Shown: piece by piece, positions 30,281-38,597 of the stretch
Layout of the letters: each line of letters begins with the position of its first letter
Position numbering within the stretch: position 1 is the stretch's first letter
NCBI GenBank assembly: GCA_900079695.1
Contig: LT599022.1
Coordinates: forward strand, 834,287-898,286
Direction of reading: 5' to 3'
Source of the DNA: an uncultured Alphaproteobacteria bacterium
GTDB taxonomy: Bacteria > Pseudomonadota > Alphaproteobacteria > Rhodospirillales > Rhodospirillaceae
Length of the DNA: 64,000 bases
The notes under the pieces: model-generated
The model's input: the letters and a program-made list of their open reading frames with translations, nothing else
What the model was told of the DNA's origin: nothing
Databases searched by the model: none
Program-made: the position numbers and the translations under genes

Positions 30281-31435
30281 TCATAACGAAAGCGCCGCGC
30301 CGAACAGCGTCAGCGCCGCCACCAGCGCCACCACCGGCAGCCGCCCGGTCGCCAGCAGCGCGAACCCGGCGGCGACCGCGACCGCATCCCACGGCCCGCG
30401 GATCGCCGACGACAGCACCGGATCCACCCACGCGGCAGCGAGCAGGCCGATCACCGCAAGATTGACGCCGCCGAGGATGCGCGCCGCCAGCCGCGAGCGC
30501 CGCAGCGCGCGGGCATACGGCAGGATGCCGAACACCAACAGCATCGAGGGCAGGAAGATCGCCACCGTCGCCACCGCCGCGGCGGCGACCGGTTCGGCGG
30601 GCCGGAGCGCCGCGCCGAGGAAGGCGGAAATCGCGAACAGCGGCCCCGGCACCGCCTGCGCGACGCCGTATCCGGCGAGGAAGGTTTCGGCAGGCAGGAG
30701 ACCGGCGTCGACCCACTCCGCCTTGAGCAGCGGCAGAACCACATGGCCGCCGCCGAACACCAGACTACCGGCACGGTAGAAACGATCGGCGAGATCGACC
30801 AGCGGCGCATGGGCGAGCGCGGCGGCGACCGGCAGCAGCGCCAGCAGCGCCGCCCAGGCCGCCAGCCATAACCCGGCGGCCCGGCCGGGTGCTTCGCCCG
30901 GCTCGGTCTCGGGCGCGTCCCCGGCACGGATCGCCCCCCACAGCGCGCCGACGCCCAGCGCCCCCAGCTGCCCGCCGAGGCCCGGCGCCGCCGCCGCGAC
31001 CACCGCCGCCGCGAGCGCGGGCGCGAGGTCGAGGGGACGGCGGAAACGGCTTTTCCCCATATGCAGCAACGCCACCCCGACCACCGCCGCGGCGGCCCAG
31101 GCGAGACCGCGGGCGGCGGCGGCGATTCCCTCGGGCGGCAGCAGCGCCACCCCCGCGCCGAGGCCGCCGAGCAGTAACGCCGACGGCAGGGTGAATCCCA
31201 GCCACGCCGCGAGCGCGCCCGCAACGCCGCCGCGCAGGTAGCCGATCGCCAGCCCGAGCTGCGAACTCGCGGGGCCGGGAAGAACGTGACAGAGAGCGAC
31301 GAGATCGGCGAACTCGCGTGCGCCGAGCCAGGCGCGGCGGCGGACGAACGCGGCCTCGAAGTAGCCGATATGCGCCACCGGCCCCCCGAAAGCGGTCAGG
31401 CCGAGGCCGAGGAACGCCAGGAATATCCGCCACAT
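30281..31435 (-). CDS. chrA: Chromate transporter, ChrA family (two-domain CHR)
   Basis: A 384-residue inner-membrane protein with two homologous CHR halves (about 1-185 and 200-384). The first begins FLGLGLTAFGGPVAHIGYFE, the second carries GSLVFGGGHVVLPLL, and both hold P-G-P motifs (HVLPGPASSQLG and AQAVPGPLFAISAFLG). About ten transmembrane segments are predicted. The family exports chromate using the proton motive force, or imports sulphate-like anions. No chrB regulator is adjacent, so chromate resistance is not certain. ATG 31435 with AGGCGGAG upstream is preferred over an upstream ATG that adds 19 atypical residues. Confidence 0.9.
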   Translation of the reverse strand: MWRIFLAFLGLGLTAFGGPVAHIGYFEAAFVRRRAWLGAREFADLVALCHVLPGPASSQLGLAIGYLRGGVAGALAAWLGFTLPSALLLGGLGAGVALLPPEGIAAAARGLAWAAAAVVGVALLHMGKSRFRRPLDLAPALAAAVVAAAAPGLGGQLGALGVGALWGAIRAGDAPETEPGEAPGRAAGLWLAAWAALLALLPVAAALAHAPLVDLADRFYRAGSLVFGGGHVVLPLLKAEWVDAGLLPAETFLAGYGVAQAVPGPLFAISAFLGAALRPAEPVAAAAVATVAIFLPSMLLVFGILPYARALRRSRLAARILGGVNLAVIGLLAAAWVDPVLSSAIRGPWDAVAVAAGFALLATGRLPVVALVAALTLFGAALSL

Positions 31436-31564
31436 CTCCGCCTCTCCCCGACCCTTCGGAGGAGAGATGGCGCGCCCTCCCGGCTGCATCAAGGCGGCGC
31501 TTGGCCATCCTCGGGGGAGCGGGTATGATCACGCGCCGTCATCTCGTTTCGAGGACTCCCGCCC

Positions 31565-32755
31565 GTGTTGTTACCCCGCAATCCGATCCGGGACTGGATG
31601 AACAGCGAGGCGTGGGAGATCGCCGCGCCCGACGACGACGGCTACGGCATGCGGCGGTTCGCGCGGATGCTCCACGCCTGCGGCTTGCCGGTGCGGCGCT
31701 TCCGCTTCGCCACGCCCGCGCTGCATCCGCTCTATCGCGCCATGACCTTCAGCTGGGATGCCGACGGCGACCGCGTCGACGAGGTGGAGATTCCCCACGA
31801 CGTCAGCGAAACCGACCCCAGCTTCTTCCAGAGTCCGCTCTACGCGATCTTCTTCGAAGGTGCGCACGCGGTGCGCCGTCGACCGCAACTGCCGCGACAG
31901 TGCGACTGCCCGCGCGACCCCATGGAAGCGGGGATGACCGACTTCGCCACCTTCCGGATGCAGTTCCGGATGCTGCCGATGCCGGAGGGCGCGTTCAGCA
32001 TCGCCACCGACGCGCCGGAAGGGTTCGACTCCCGCCATCTCGCGCTGATCGACGATGCGATGCCCGCGATGTCGCACCTGTCGGAGCTGATCCTGTTCTC
32101 GGAGATGACGAAGACGCTGATGCACACCTATCTCGGCCGCACGCCGGGCGAGCGGGTGATGAGCGGCCAGATCCGCCGCGGCGACGGCATCGACATCCGC
32201 GCGGTGATCTGGTTCAGCGACCTGCGCGAATCCACGCGGCTTTCCGCCGAACTGCCGCGCGCCGAGTTTCTCGCCCTGCTCAACCGCTATTTCGACTGCG
32301 CGGCCGGACCGGTGCTCGCCGAGGGCGGCGAGGTGCTGCGCTACATCGGCGACGCGGTGCTCGCGATCTTTCCCGCCGAGACCGAGGCGCAGACCCGCGA
32401 CGCCTGCGAGCGCGCGGTGCGCGCCGCCCGCGCCGCCCGCCTCTGCCTCGCCGAGCTCAACGCCGAACGCGCCGCGGAGGCGAAGCCGCCGATCGAATTC
32501 GGTATCGGCCTGCACGTCGGCGAGGTCACCTACGGCAACATCGGCGTGCCCGACCGGCTGGAGTTCACGGTGATCGGCGAGGCCGCCAACCGTGCCGCGC
32601 GTCTGCAGAACCAGAGCAAGATCCTGCGCCGCCCGCTGGTGGTGTCGGAGGATTTCGCCCGCGCCCACGGCGGCAACTGGCAGCGGCTCGGGCTCATGGA
32701 GACCCGCGGCATGGCCGCGGCCACGGTCTACGGCCCGGCGGACTGGCCACTCTGA
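31565..32755 (+). CDS. Class III adenylate/guanylate cyclase
   Basis: A 396-residue cytoplasmic protein. The N-terminal ~210 residues resemble the unnamed sensor region common in alphaproteobacterial cyclases. The catalytic domain (about 215-375) has metal-binding Asp in VIWFSDLREST and YIGDAVLAIF, and the Asn/Arg transition-state pair in GEAANRAARLQ. The usual substrate lysine three residues before the GD is Arg here (LRYIGD), and the partner position has Thr (FTVIG), as in class IIIb cyclases. Whether it makes cAMP, cGMP or is inactive cannot be told. The start is GTG 31565 with AGGA upstream. It is divergent from chrA. Confidence 0.85.
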   Translation: MLLPRNPIRDWMNSEAWEIAAPDDDGYGMRRFARMLHACGLPVRRFRFATPALHPLYRAMTFSWDADGDRVDEVEIPHDVSETDPSFFQSPLYAIFFEGAHAVRRRPQLPRQCDCPRDPMEAGMTDFATFRMQFRMLPMPEGAFSIATDAPEGFDSRHLALIDDAMPAMSHLSELILFSEMTKTLMHTYLGRTPGERVMSGQIRRGDGIDIRAVIWFSDLRESTRLSAELPRAEFLALLNRYFDCAAGPVLAEGGEVLRYIGDAVLAIFPAETEAQTRDACERAVRAARAARLCLAELNAERAAEAKPPIEFGIGLHVGEVTYGNIGVPDRLEFTVIGEAANRAARLQNQSKILRRPLVVSEDFARAHGGNWQRLGLMETRGMAAATVYGPADWPL

Positions 32756-33544
32756 TCAGACCGGCTCGCCGAGGTCGAAGCTCTGCCCCGGCGCGACGAT
32801 GCCGCGGAACCCGGCGCCGACCGCGTCCGGCAGCTCGACGCAATTGAGATGATAGAGCCACATCCGCGCCTTGAGGTCGGGCTCCAGGGTCGAGAGTTCG
32901 AGAAAATGGGCATGCGCGCCGGAGGGCTCGGGCACCGCCTCGCAGTCCTGGAAGATCAATGCCGATCTGGCGTACCAGGGGTCGAGGCGGTCGCGTTCGA
33001 AGCGGCAGTCGGAGGTGAGCAGCATTCCGCCCGCGCCGGTCTCGAGAAACACCCCGTAGGACCACATCAGATACGCCCCGCCGCGCAGGTGCACCAGCGG
33101 CACGAGCCGGAATCTCGCCCCCATCCAGGTAAAGGACTCGTCGGTGGCGACCTCTTCGACGTCGAACAGCTGGTCGAGATCGGCGAGGCCGAAATCCAGC
33201 AGCTCCATGCCGCCCTTAAGGCAGTTCTCCCACAGCGGACGTCGCAACGGCTCGGGAACGAACAGCGGAATCCGCCGCCCGTGGGCGATGAAGTAGTTCT
33301 TGAGGCCGAGCCATTCGAGCCCGCCGACGTGGTCGGCATGCAGATGGCTAACGTAGACCGCGTCGATATCCGCATGGCCGAGGCCGAGGGCGCGCAGGCC
33401 CCAGCGCGCGTCGGAACCGCAGTCGAACAGCAGGCGGCGGGTCTCGCCGGTCGCGGCGTCAACGGCTTCGAACAGCATGTTGCTTTGAAAGTTGCCCGGA
33501 AGCGTCGAGAACGCCGAACCGGAGCCGATGAAAGTCAAACGCAT
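32756..33544 (-). CDS. Metallo-beta-lactamase fold hydrolase (RNase Z/phosphodiesterase-like)
   Basis: A 262-residue MBL-fold protein. FIGSGSAFST opens the fold, SHLHADHVGGLEWL is the H-x-H-x-D-H zinc motif (about residues 77-90), and LLTSDCRFE (Asp) and YHLNCVELP supply later metal-ligand positions. The pattern resembles the RNase Z/PhnP/cyclic-phosphodiesterase group rather than beta-lactamases. Its substrate is unknown. It converges exactly with the cyclase gene (no gap), which makes a nucleotide phosphodiesterase role tempting but unproven. ATG 33544 has AAAGGATC upstream. Confidence 0.82.
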   Translation of the reverse strand: MRLTFIGSGSAFSTLPGNFQSNMLFEAVDAATGETRRLLFDCGSDARWGLRALGLGHADIDAVYVSHLHADHVGGLEWLGLKNYFIAHGRRIPLFVPEPLRRPLWENCLKGGMELLDFGLADLDQLFDVEEVATDESFTWMGARFRLVPLVHLRGGAYLMWSYGVFLETGAGGMLLTSDCRFERDRLDPWYARSALIFQDCEAVPEPSGAHAHFLELSTLEPDLKARMWLYHLNCVELPDAVGAGFRGIVAPGQSFDLGEPV

Positions 33545-33687
33545 GTGAATCGATCCTTTAGCGCCGCGATCGTCCCACTTAATAGAACACGCCCCAACAC
33601 TAGAGGAAACCCCCGGCGGCAACTGTGTCCTGGGTTACACCTTCGCGCCGTCTTGCCAGATGCGCGATCACCCGCTATGCCTCGCCG

Positions 33688-34872
33688 ATGACCCTCGACC
33701 TCCGCCTCGACAACGCCGCCGCCCGCCGCCTCGCCGACGGACACCCCTGGGTGTTCAAGGGCGACGTCGCCTGGACCTCCGCCCTCGACCTCGCCGAGCC
33801 GGGCGAACTGGTGCGCTTCTGCGACGCGCGCCTCCGCCCGCTCGGCATCGGCACCTTCAATCCCCGCACCGACCTGTGCGGCCGGGTGCTCGCCGCCGGG
33901 GCGAAGGCCCGGGTCGACGCCGAAACGTTCTCCGCCCGGCTTGCCCGCGCCCTCGACAAACGCGCGCGGCTGTTCGCCGTTCCGCATTACCGCTGGGTCC
34001 ATGCCGAGGGGGATTTCCTCCCCGGACTGGTGATCGACCGCTACGGCGACGTGCTGTCGGTGCAGGTGACCACCGCCGGAATGGAGCGCCTGAAACCGCT
34101 GTGGCTGCCCGCGCTGCACGCACTCGCCCGGCCGAGCACGATCGTCTGGCGCAACGACCTGCCCGCGCGCCGCCAGGAAGGCGTCTCTACCGAACCGGAC
34201 CTGTGGGGCGAACCGCTCGACGGCCCGGTGGCGGTGATCGAAGGCGACGTCACCTTCCGCGCCGATCTCGTCGAGGGGCAGAAGACCGGCTGGTTCTTCG
34301 ACCAACGCGCCAACCGTATCCACGTCGCCGGACTCGCCGCCGGGAAAACGGTGATCGACCTCTATTCCCACGCGGGCGGCTTCGGCCTGCCCGCGGCGGC
34401 GGCGGGCGCGGCGGCGGTGACGATGGTCGACGTCTCGCCCCTCGCCCTCGCCCTCTCGCGCCGCGCCGCCGCCGAAAACCGCCTGGCGGAGCGATGCGCC
34501 TGGATCGAAGCCGACGTCTTCGACTTCCTCGACCCCGCCGCCGACGACGGCCGCCGCTGGGAGGTGGTGGTGGTGGACCCGCCCGCCTTCATCAAGGACC
34601 GCCGCAAGATCCCCGCCGGACTCGCGGGATACCGCAAGCTCGCGCGCCTCGCCGCGGCGAAGGCCGCGCCGGGTGCGGTATTCTTCATGGCGTCGTGCTC
34701 GCATCACGCCCACCCGCCGCAATTCAAGGCGGCGGTCGAGGCCGGACTCGCCGAGGCGGGCCGCAGCTTCGCGCTGCTGCGCGCCGCGCGCGCCGACCGC
34801 GACCACCCGATCCACCCGAAACTGCCGCAGAACGACTACCTAAAGGCGCTGACCTACCGCCTCGACGTGTAA
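33688..34872 (+). CDS. Class I rRNA methyltransferase, RlmI family
   Basis: A 394-residue SAM-dependent methyltransferase. An N-terminal PUA domain (about 1-85, with HPWVFKGDV) is followed by the central beta-rich region and a Rossmann methyltransferase domain (from about 210: DQRANRIHVAG, VIDLYSHAGGFGLPAAAAGA, VDVSPLALALSRRAA). The catalytic VVVDPPAFIKDRRK motif corresponds to N/D-P-P-F. The family includes RlmI, which makes 5-methylcytidine in 23S rRNA; the exact target here is inferred. ATG 33688 gives the family N-terminus. An upstream in-frame start at 33625 adds non-family residues. Confidence 0.88.
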   Translation: MTLDLRLDNAAARRLADGHPWVFKGDVAWTSALDLAEPGELVRFCDARLRPLGIGTFNPRTDLCGRVLAAGAKARVDAETFSARLARALDKRARLFAVPHYRWVHAEGDFLPGLVIDRYGDVLSVQVTTAGMERLKPLWLPALHALARPSTIVWRNDLPARRQEGVSTEPDLWGEPLDGPVAVIEGDVTFRADLVEGQKTGWFFDQRANRIHVAGLAAGKTVIDLYSHAGGFGLPAAAAGAAAVTMVDVSPLALALSRRAAAENRLAERCAWIEADVFDFLDPAADDGRRWEVVVVDPPAFIKDRRKIPAGLAGYRKLARLAAAKAAPGAVFFMASCSHHAHPPQFKAAVEAGLAEAGRSFALLRAARADRDHPIHPKLPQNDYLKALTYRLDV

Positions 34873-34969
34873 CCGCGTTGCGTTTTTCGCAACGATCCAT
34901 TGTCCTCCGTCGCGATACCGCGAACGCCGGACTGTCTCCACATCGGTCGTGCAACCCGGAGACACGACC

Positions 34970-35740
34970 ATGACCCTGCAACCCTCCCTGTTCGTTTCCC
35001 ACGGCGCGCCGACGCTCGCGATTTCCGACACCCCGGCGCGGCGCTTCCTCGCCGATTATGGCGCAAGCCTGCCGCAGCCTGCGGCGATCGCGGTGGTGAC
35101 CGCCCACTGGGAGACCGACCGTCCGGCCGTCGGCGGCGCGGCCGCCCCGCGGACGATCCACGATTTCGGCGGCTTCCCCGAGGCGCTCTACCGCATCCGC
35201 TACGCCGCGCCCGGCGCGCCGGAACTGGCGCAGAGAATCGCGCAAAATCTGCACGACGCCGGACTCGACGCGGCGGTGGACCCCGCACGCGGCCTCGATC
35301 ACGGCGTCTGGGTGCCGCTGTCGCTGCTGTTTCCGGCGGCCGAGATTCCGGTGGTTCCGATCTCGGTGCAGCCGCACCTCGGCCCCGATCACGCGGTGCG
35401 GATCGGGCAGGCGCTCGCGGCGCTGCGGAACCAAGGCGTGTTGATCGTCGCCTCGGGATCGCTCACCCACAACCTTCGCGCCCTCGACTGGACGGCGGGC
35501 GACGACGCCGACCCCCGCGCCGCGGCCTTCGCCGACTGGATCGACGCCGCGATCGGCCGCGACGACCGCGACGCGCTGCGCGACTACCGCGCCCGCGCGC
35601 CGTTCGCGCGCTTCCACCACCCCACCGAGGAGCACCTGCTGCCGCTGTTCGCGGCGCTCGGCGCGGGCGGACCGGGGCGGCGCATCCACACCTCGGCGAG
35701 CTTCGGCAGCCTGATGATGGACGCCTACGAATTTTCCTGA
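34970..35740 (+). CDS. DODA-type extradiol ring-opening dioxygenase (YgiD/LigB family)
   Basis: A 256-residue LigB-superfamily metalloenzyme. His11 in FVSHGAPTLAI, the HDFGGFPEALY motif, GLDHGVWVPLSLLFP and the SLTHNLRAL segment carry the expected metal and active-site histidines of the 4,5-DOPA dioxygenase (YgiD) group. The family opens catechol-type rings, and the physiological substrate in bacteria is mostly unknown. ATG 34970 is chosen for GGAGACACG upstream. It lies 97 bases after the methyltransferase gene, beyond a CGTTGCG/CGCAACG hairpin. Confidence 0.88.
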   Translation: MTLQPSLFVSHGAPTLAISDTPARRFLADYGASLPQPAAIAVVTAHWETDRPAVGGAAAPRTIHDFGGFPEALYRIRYAAPGAPELAQRIAQNLHDAGLDAAVDPARGLDHGVWVPLSLLFPAAEIPVVPISVQPHLGPDHAVRIGQALAALRNQGVLIVASGSLTHNLRALDWTAGDDADPRAAAFADWIDAAIGRDDRDALRDYRARAPFARFHHPTEEHLLPLFAALGAGGPGRRIHTSASFGSLMMDAYEFS

Positions 35741-35812
35741 TGCCGCCTTGAGCTTTCCCCCGGTTTGCGCGAACCTGTGCCGCAATCGCACACACAGGGG
35801 GATTTCGAACAA

Positions 35813-37018
35813 ATGACGCGCTACGCCAAGCGGTTTCCGGACGCGAACGGCTACTTCGGCTCCTACGGCGGAGCCTTCCTGCCGCCCGAACTGGAGCCGC
35901 ACTTCGCCGAGATCGCCGCCGCCTACGAGCGGCTGTCGGTGGCCGCCGACTTCCAGGCGGAGCTGCGCCACATCCGCAAGCATTTCCAGGGCCGCCCCAC
36001 CCCGGTCTCCTACGCCCGCCGCCTCACCGAAGCCTGCGGCGGCGCCGCGATCTACCTCAAGCGCGAGGACCTCAACCACTCCGGCGCACACAAGCTCAAT
36101 CACTGCATGGCCGAGGCTCTGCTCGCCAAGCACATGGGCAAGACCAAGCTGATCGCGGAAACCGGCGCGGGCCAGCACGGCGTCGCGCTCGCCACCGCAG
36201 CCGCCTACTTCGGCATGGCGTGCGAGATCCACATGGGCGAGGTGGATATCGCCAAGGAGCACCCGAACGTGGTGCGGATGAAGCTGCTCGGGGCCGAGGT
36301 GGTGCCGGTGAGCTTCGGCGCGAAGACCCTCAAGGAGGCGGTGGATTCCGCCTTCGTCTCGTATCTCAAGCAGGCGGACCACGCGATCTACGCGATCGGT
36401 TCGGTGGTCGGCCCGCACCCGTTCCCGAAGATGGTGCGCGACTTCCAGACGATCGTCGGCGAGGAGGCGCGCGCGCAGTTCCTCGAACTCGTCGGCCAGT
36501 TGCCGGACGTGGTCGCCGCCTGCGTCGGCGGCGGCTCCAACGCGATGGGCATCTTCATGGGCTTCGTCGACGACGAGGGCGTGGAACTGCACGGCGTCGA
36601 ACCGCTCGGCGAGGGGCCGCAGCCGGGCCGCCACGCCGCCACCATGCAGTTCGGCACCGAAGGCACGATCCACGGCTTCAAGTGCCTGCTGCTGCAGGAC
36701 GAAAAGGGCGAGCCGTCGGCGGTCCACTCGGTGGCGAGCGGCCTCGACTATCCCGGCGTCGGCCCCGAACACTGCGCGCTCAAGGCCTCCGGCCGCGCCA
36801 TCTACGCCACCGCCGACGACCGCGAGGCGCTCAAGGCGTTCTACGCGCTGTCGCGACTGGAAGGCATCATCCCGGCGCTTGAAAGCTCCCACGCGGTAGC
36901 CTATGCCATGAGGATCGCACCCGCGTTGCGGGGGAAGACGATTCTCGTCAACCTCTCCGGCCGCGGCGACAAGGACATCGACTACGTCACCGAGACCTTC
37001 GGGTTCGGCGACGCCTGA
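35813..37018 (+). CDS. trpB: Tryptophan synthase beta chain-like (stand-alone TrpB)
   Basis: A 401-residue PLP enzyme that matches TrpB over its length. [14 protein letters not shown], the PLP lysine Lys94 in HSGAHKLNH, the catalytic Glu116 in [19 protein letters not shown] (phosphate loop), and [11 protein letters not shown] are all present. The motif after the lysine reads K-L-N-H where canonical TrpB has K-I-N-N, and several segments ([15 protein letters not shown]) are divergent. No trpA or trpF is adjacent; the neighbours are a dioxygenase and a flavoprotein. It may be a second TrpB, acting without TrpA on indole and serine; this is inference. The operon-encoded TrpB, if any, lies outside the window. 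Confidence 0.87.
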   Translation: MTRYAKRFPDANGYFGSYGGAFLPPELEPHFAEIAAAYERLSVAADFQAELRHIRKHFQGRPTPVSYARRLTEACGGAAIYLKREDLNHSGAHKLNHCMAEALLAKHMGKTKLIAETGAGQHGVALATAAAYFGMACEIHMGEVDIAKEHPNVVRMKLLGAEVVPVSFGAKTLKEAVDSAFVSYLKQADHAIYAIGSVVGPHPFPKMVRDFQTIVGEEARAQFLELVGQLPDVVAACVGGGSNAMGIFMGFVDDEGVELHGVEPLGEGPQPGRHAATMQFGTEGTIHGFKCLLLQDEKGEPSAVHSVASGLDYPGVGPEHCALKASGRAIYATADDREALKAFYALSRLEGIIPALESSHAVAYAMRIAPALRGKTILVNLSGRGDKDIDYVTETFGFGDA

Positions 37019-37032
37019 GGGAAGGACAGGAC

Positions 37033-37677
37033 ATGCCCGAGGACACCACCCCGCCCAAGGTCCCGCCGATCCTGCAGACGCCGCGCAATACCGTGCAGCG
37101 TCTGAGCCGCCGCGCCTCCTACGACCGCGCGGTGATCCACGCGATCCTCGACGACGGCTACGTCGCGGTGATCAGCGCCCTGGTCGAGGGCGCGGTACGG
37201 GCGCAGCCGATCTACTACTGGCGGATCGGCGACGAGCTGTTCGTTCACGGCTCGCGCCACAACGCCCTGTTCAAGGCGCTGCTCGACGGCCAGGAGGCGT
37301 GCCTCACCATCGCCCACCTCGACGGTCTGGTGCTGGCCCGCTCGGCGTTCCACCACTCGATGAACTACCGTTCGGTGGTGATTTACGCCCACGCCCGCGA
37401 AATCGCAAACGCCGCCGAGCGGACGGCGGTGCTGAAACAATCGGTGGAACGCCTCGCCGCGGGCCGCTGGGCGGAGGTGCGGAAGCCCTCGGAAGCGGAG
37501 ATGCGCGGCACCCTGGTGCTCGGCTTCGCGATCTCCGAGGCGTCGGCCAAGGCGCGCTCCGGCGGCCCGGTCGACGATCCGGACGATTACGGACTGCCGG
37601 TGTGGGCCGGGGTGATCCCCTGCGCGCTGACGTTCGGCGACGGCGAAGAGGACGCCAACACCCAGCCGCCGCCATAG
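37033..37677 (+). CDS. Pyridoxamine 5'-phosphate oxidase-like FMN-binding protein
   Basis: A 214-residue split-barrel flavoprotein of the NimA/PNPOx-like family. LDDGYVAVISALVEG, RAQPIYYWRIGDELFVHGSR and the highly conserved LDGLVLARSAFHHSMNYRSVV segment (about 96-116) match this group. The family binds FMN or haem and members are annotated as nitroreductase-like or of unknown function, so no reaction is assigned. It starts 14 bases after trpB with GGGAAGGAC upstream, so co-transcription is likely. Confidence 0.85.
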   Translation: MPEDTTPPKVPPILQTPRNTVQRLSRRASYDRAVIHAILDDGYVAVISALVEGAVRAQPIYYWRIGDELFVHGSRHNALFKALLDGQEACLTIAHLDGLVLARSAFHHSMNYRSVVIYAHAREIANAAERTAVLKQSVERLAAGRWAEVRKPSEAEMRGTLVLGFAISEASAKARSGGPVDDPDDYGLPVWAGVIPCALTFGDGEEDANTQPPP

Positions 37678-37709
37678 CGCCTCCGCGCCGCCGCCCCCAT
37701 CTCCGAGGG

Positions 37710-38510
37710 ATGGCGCAAGCGGGCGGCAACGGGTCCGAAGTCTGGGCGTCCGCGGTTTCGACCGCCGACGCCCTTTTCGCATGGGTGCGGCTGCAACAGC
37801 TCGAATTCTTCCGCGGCTTCGTCGACGCGATTGGCGTCGCCGCCTTCGCCGCCAATCTCGCGGCGCTGCTCGGGCTCGTCTCCGCCGGGCTGCTCTACGG
37901 ATTGTTCCACGCCATCGGACCGGGGCCGGGCAAGGCCGCGCTCGCCGCCTACCTCCTCAGCCACCCCGCCTCGCCGGGCGGCGCGATGCGCCTCGGCCTG
38001 CTCGCCGCGCTGGCGCAGGGCGGCTGCACCGCCGCGCTGGTGGCGATCGGCGCGTCGGTCGGCGCGGGCGACTTCGCCGCCGCAGCCGGGCTCGCGGCGG
38101 TCGGCGCCCTGCTCGCCGCGACGGCGGCGCTACGGCTCCGCCGGGTCCTCGACGGCCGCGAAACGCCGCCACGCGTCGCCACCGGCTGGCTCGTCCTCGC
38201 CATCGGCCTACGCCCCGATCTCGTCGGCGCGATGGTGCTGCTCGCCACCCAGCGCCTCGGCGTCGGCTGGATCGGCGGCATCGCCCTGGCGGCGATGGCG
38301 CTCGGCACCGGGCTCGCGATCGCGGCGTTCTGCGCCTGCCTCGCGATGTCGCGCGCGGCGGTCGCCCGTCTCGGCCGCCTCGCGGGGCACCGGGGGCGGA
38401 TCGCCGAAGCCAGCGTCGCGGTCGCGGGCGGCGTCGCGGTGCTCGCCATCGGCCTGCTGCTGCTCGATCCGCGCCTCGCCGACGCCGTCACCGCCCGCCT
38501 CGCCCAATAA
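37710..38510 (+). CDS. NicO/RcnA-like nickel/cobalt transporter with altered signature
   Basis: A 266-residue membrane protein with about six transmembrane helices. The second helix carries LLYGLFHAIGPGPGKAALAAYLLSH, clearly related to the NicO signature H-A-x-G-P-G-H-G-K, but the second His is Pro here. The usual His-rich loop between helices is also absent, so metal binding may be changed or lost. There is no signal peptide. ATG 37710 has almost no space for a Shine-Dalgarno (GAGGG touches it), so the real start may be further in, for example a GTG near 37785. It follows the flavoprotein by 32 bases. Annotated as a NicO family member of uncertain function. Confidence 0.72.
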   Translation: MAQAGGNGSEVWASAVSTADALFAWVRLQQLEFFRGFVDAIGVAAFAANLAALLGLVSAGLLYGLFHAIGPGPGKAALAAYLLSHPASPGGAMRLGLLAALAQGGCTAALVAIGASVGAGDFAAAAGLAAVGALLAATAALRLRRVLDGRETPPRVATGWLVLAIGLRPDLVGAMVLLATQRLGVGWIGGIALAAMALGTGLAIAAFCACLAMSRAAVARLGRLAGHRGRIAEASVAVAGGVAVLAIGLLLLDPRLADAVTARLAQ

Positions 38511-38519
38511 ATCACCCAG

Positions 38520-38564
38520 AGGTAATCTTTAAGAGTTGACCCGAAGGTCATCTTTTGCCATACC
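38520..38564 (+). promoter_or_regulatory. Promoter with direct-repeat operator for the Rrf2-hcp unit
   Basis: AGGTAATCTTT (38520-38530) and AGGTCATCTTT (38545-38555) are direct repeats with 10 of 11 bases equal, starting 25 bases apart. Between and over them lies a possible sigma-70 promoter: TTGACC (38536-38541), 17 bases, CATACC (38559-38564). The second repeat sits inside the promoter spacer and the first just upstream, an arrangement fit for repression. The likely ligand is the Rrf2 protein encoded 34 bases downstream. Repeats are seen; function is inferred. Confidence 0.55.
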
Positions 38565-38597
38565 AATGGTAGGGATATTCTCGCGGAGGCCGGAGAC

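Noticed and set aside
34876-34894. Terminator after the RlmI-like gene
   Set aside because: CGTTGCG/CGCAACG forms a stem, but the T-run is in the loop, not after the stem, and the tail is mixed sequence. It may be only a weak structure.
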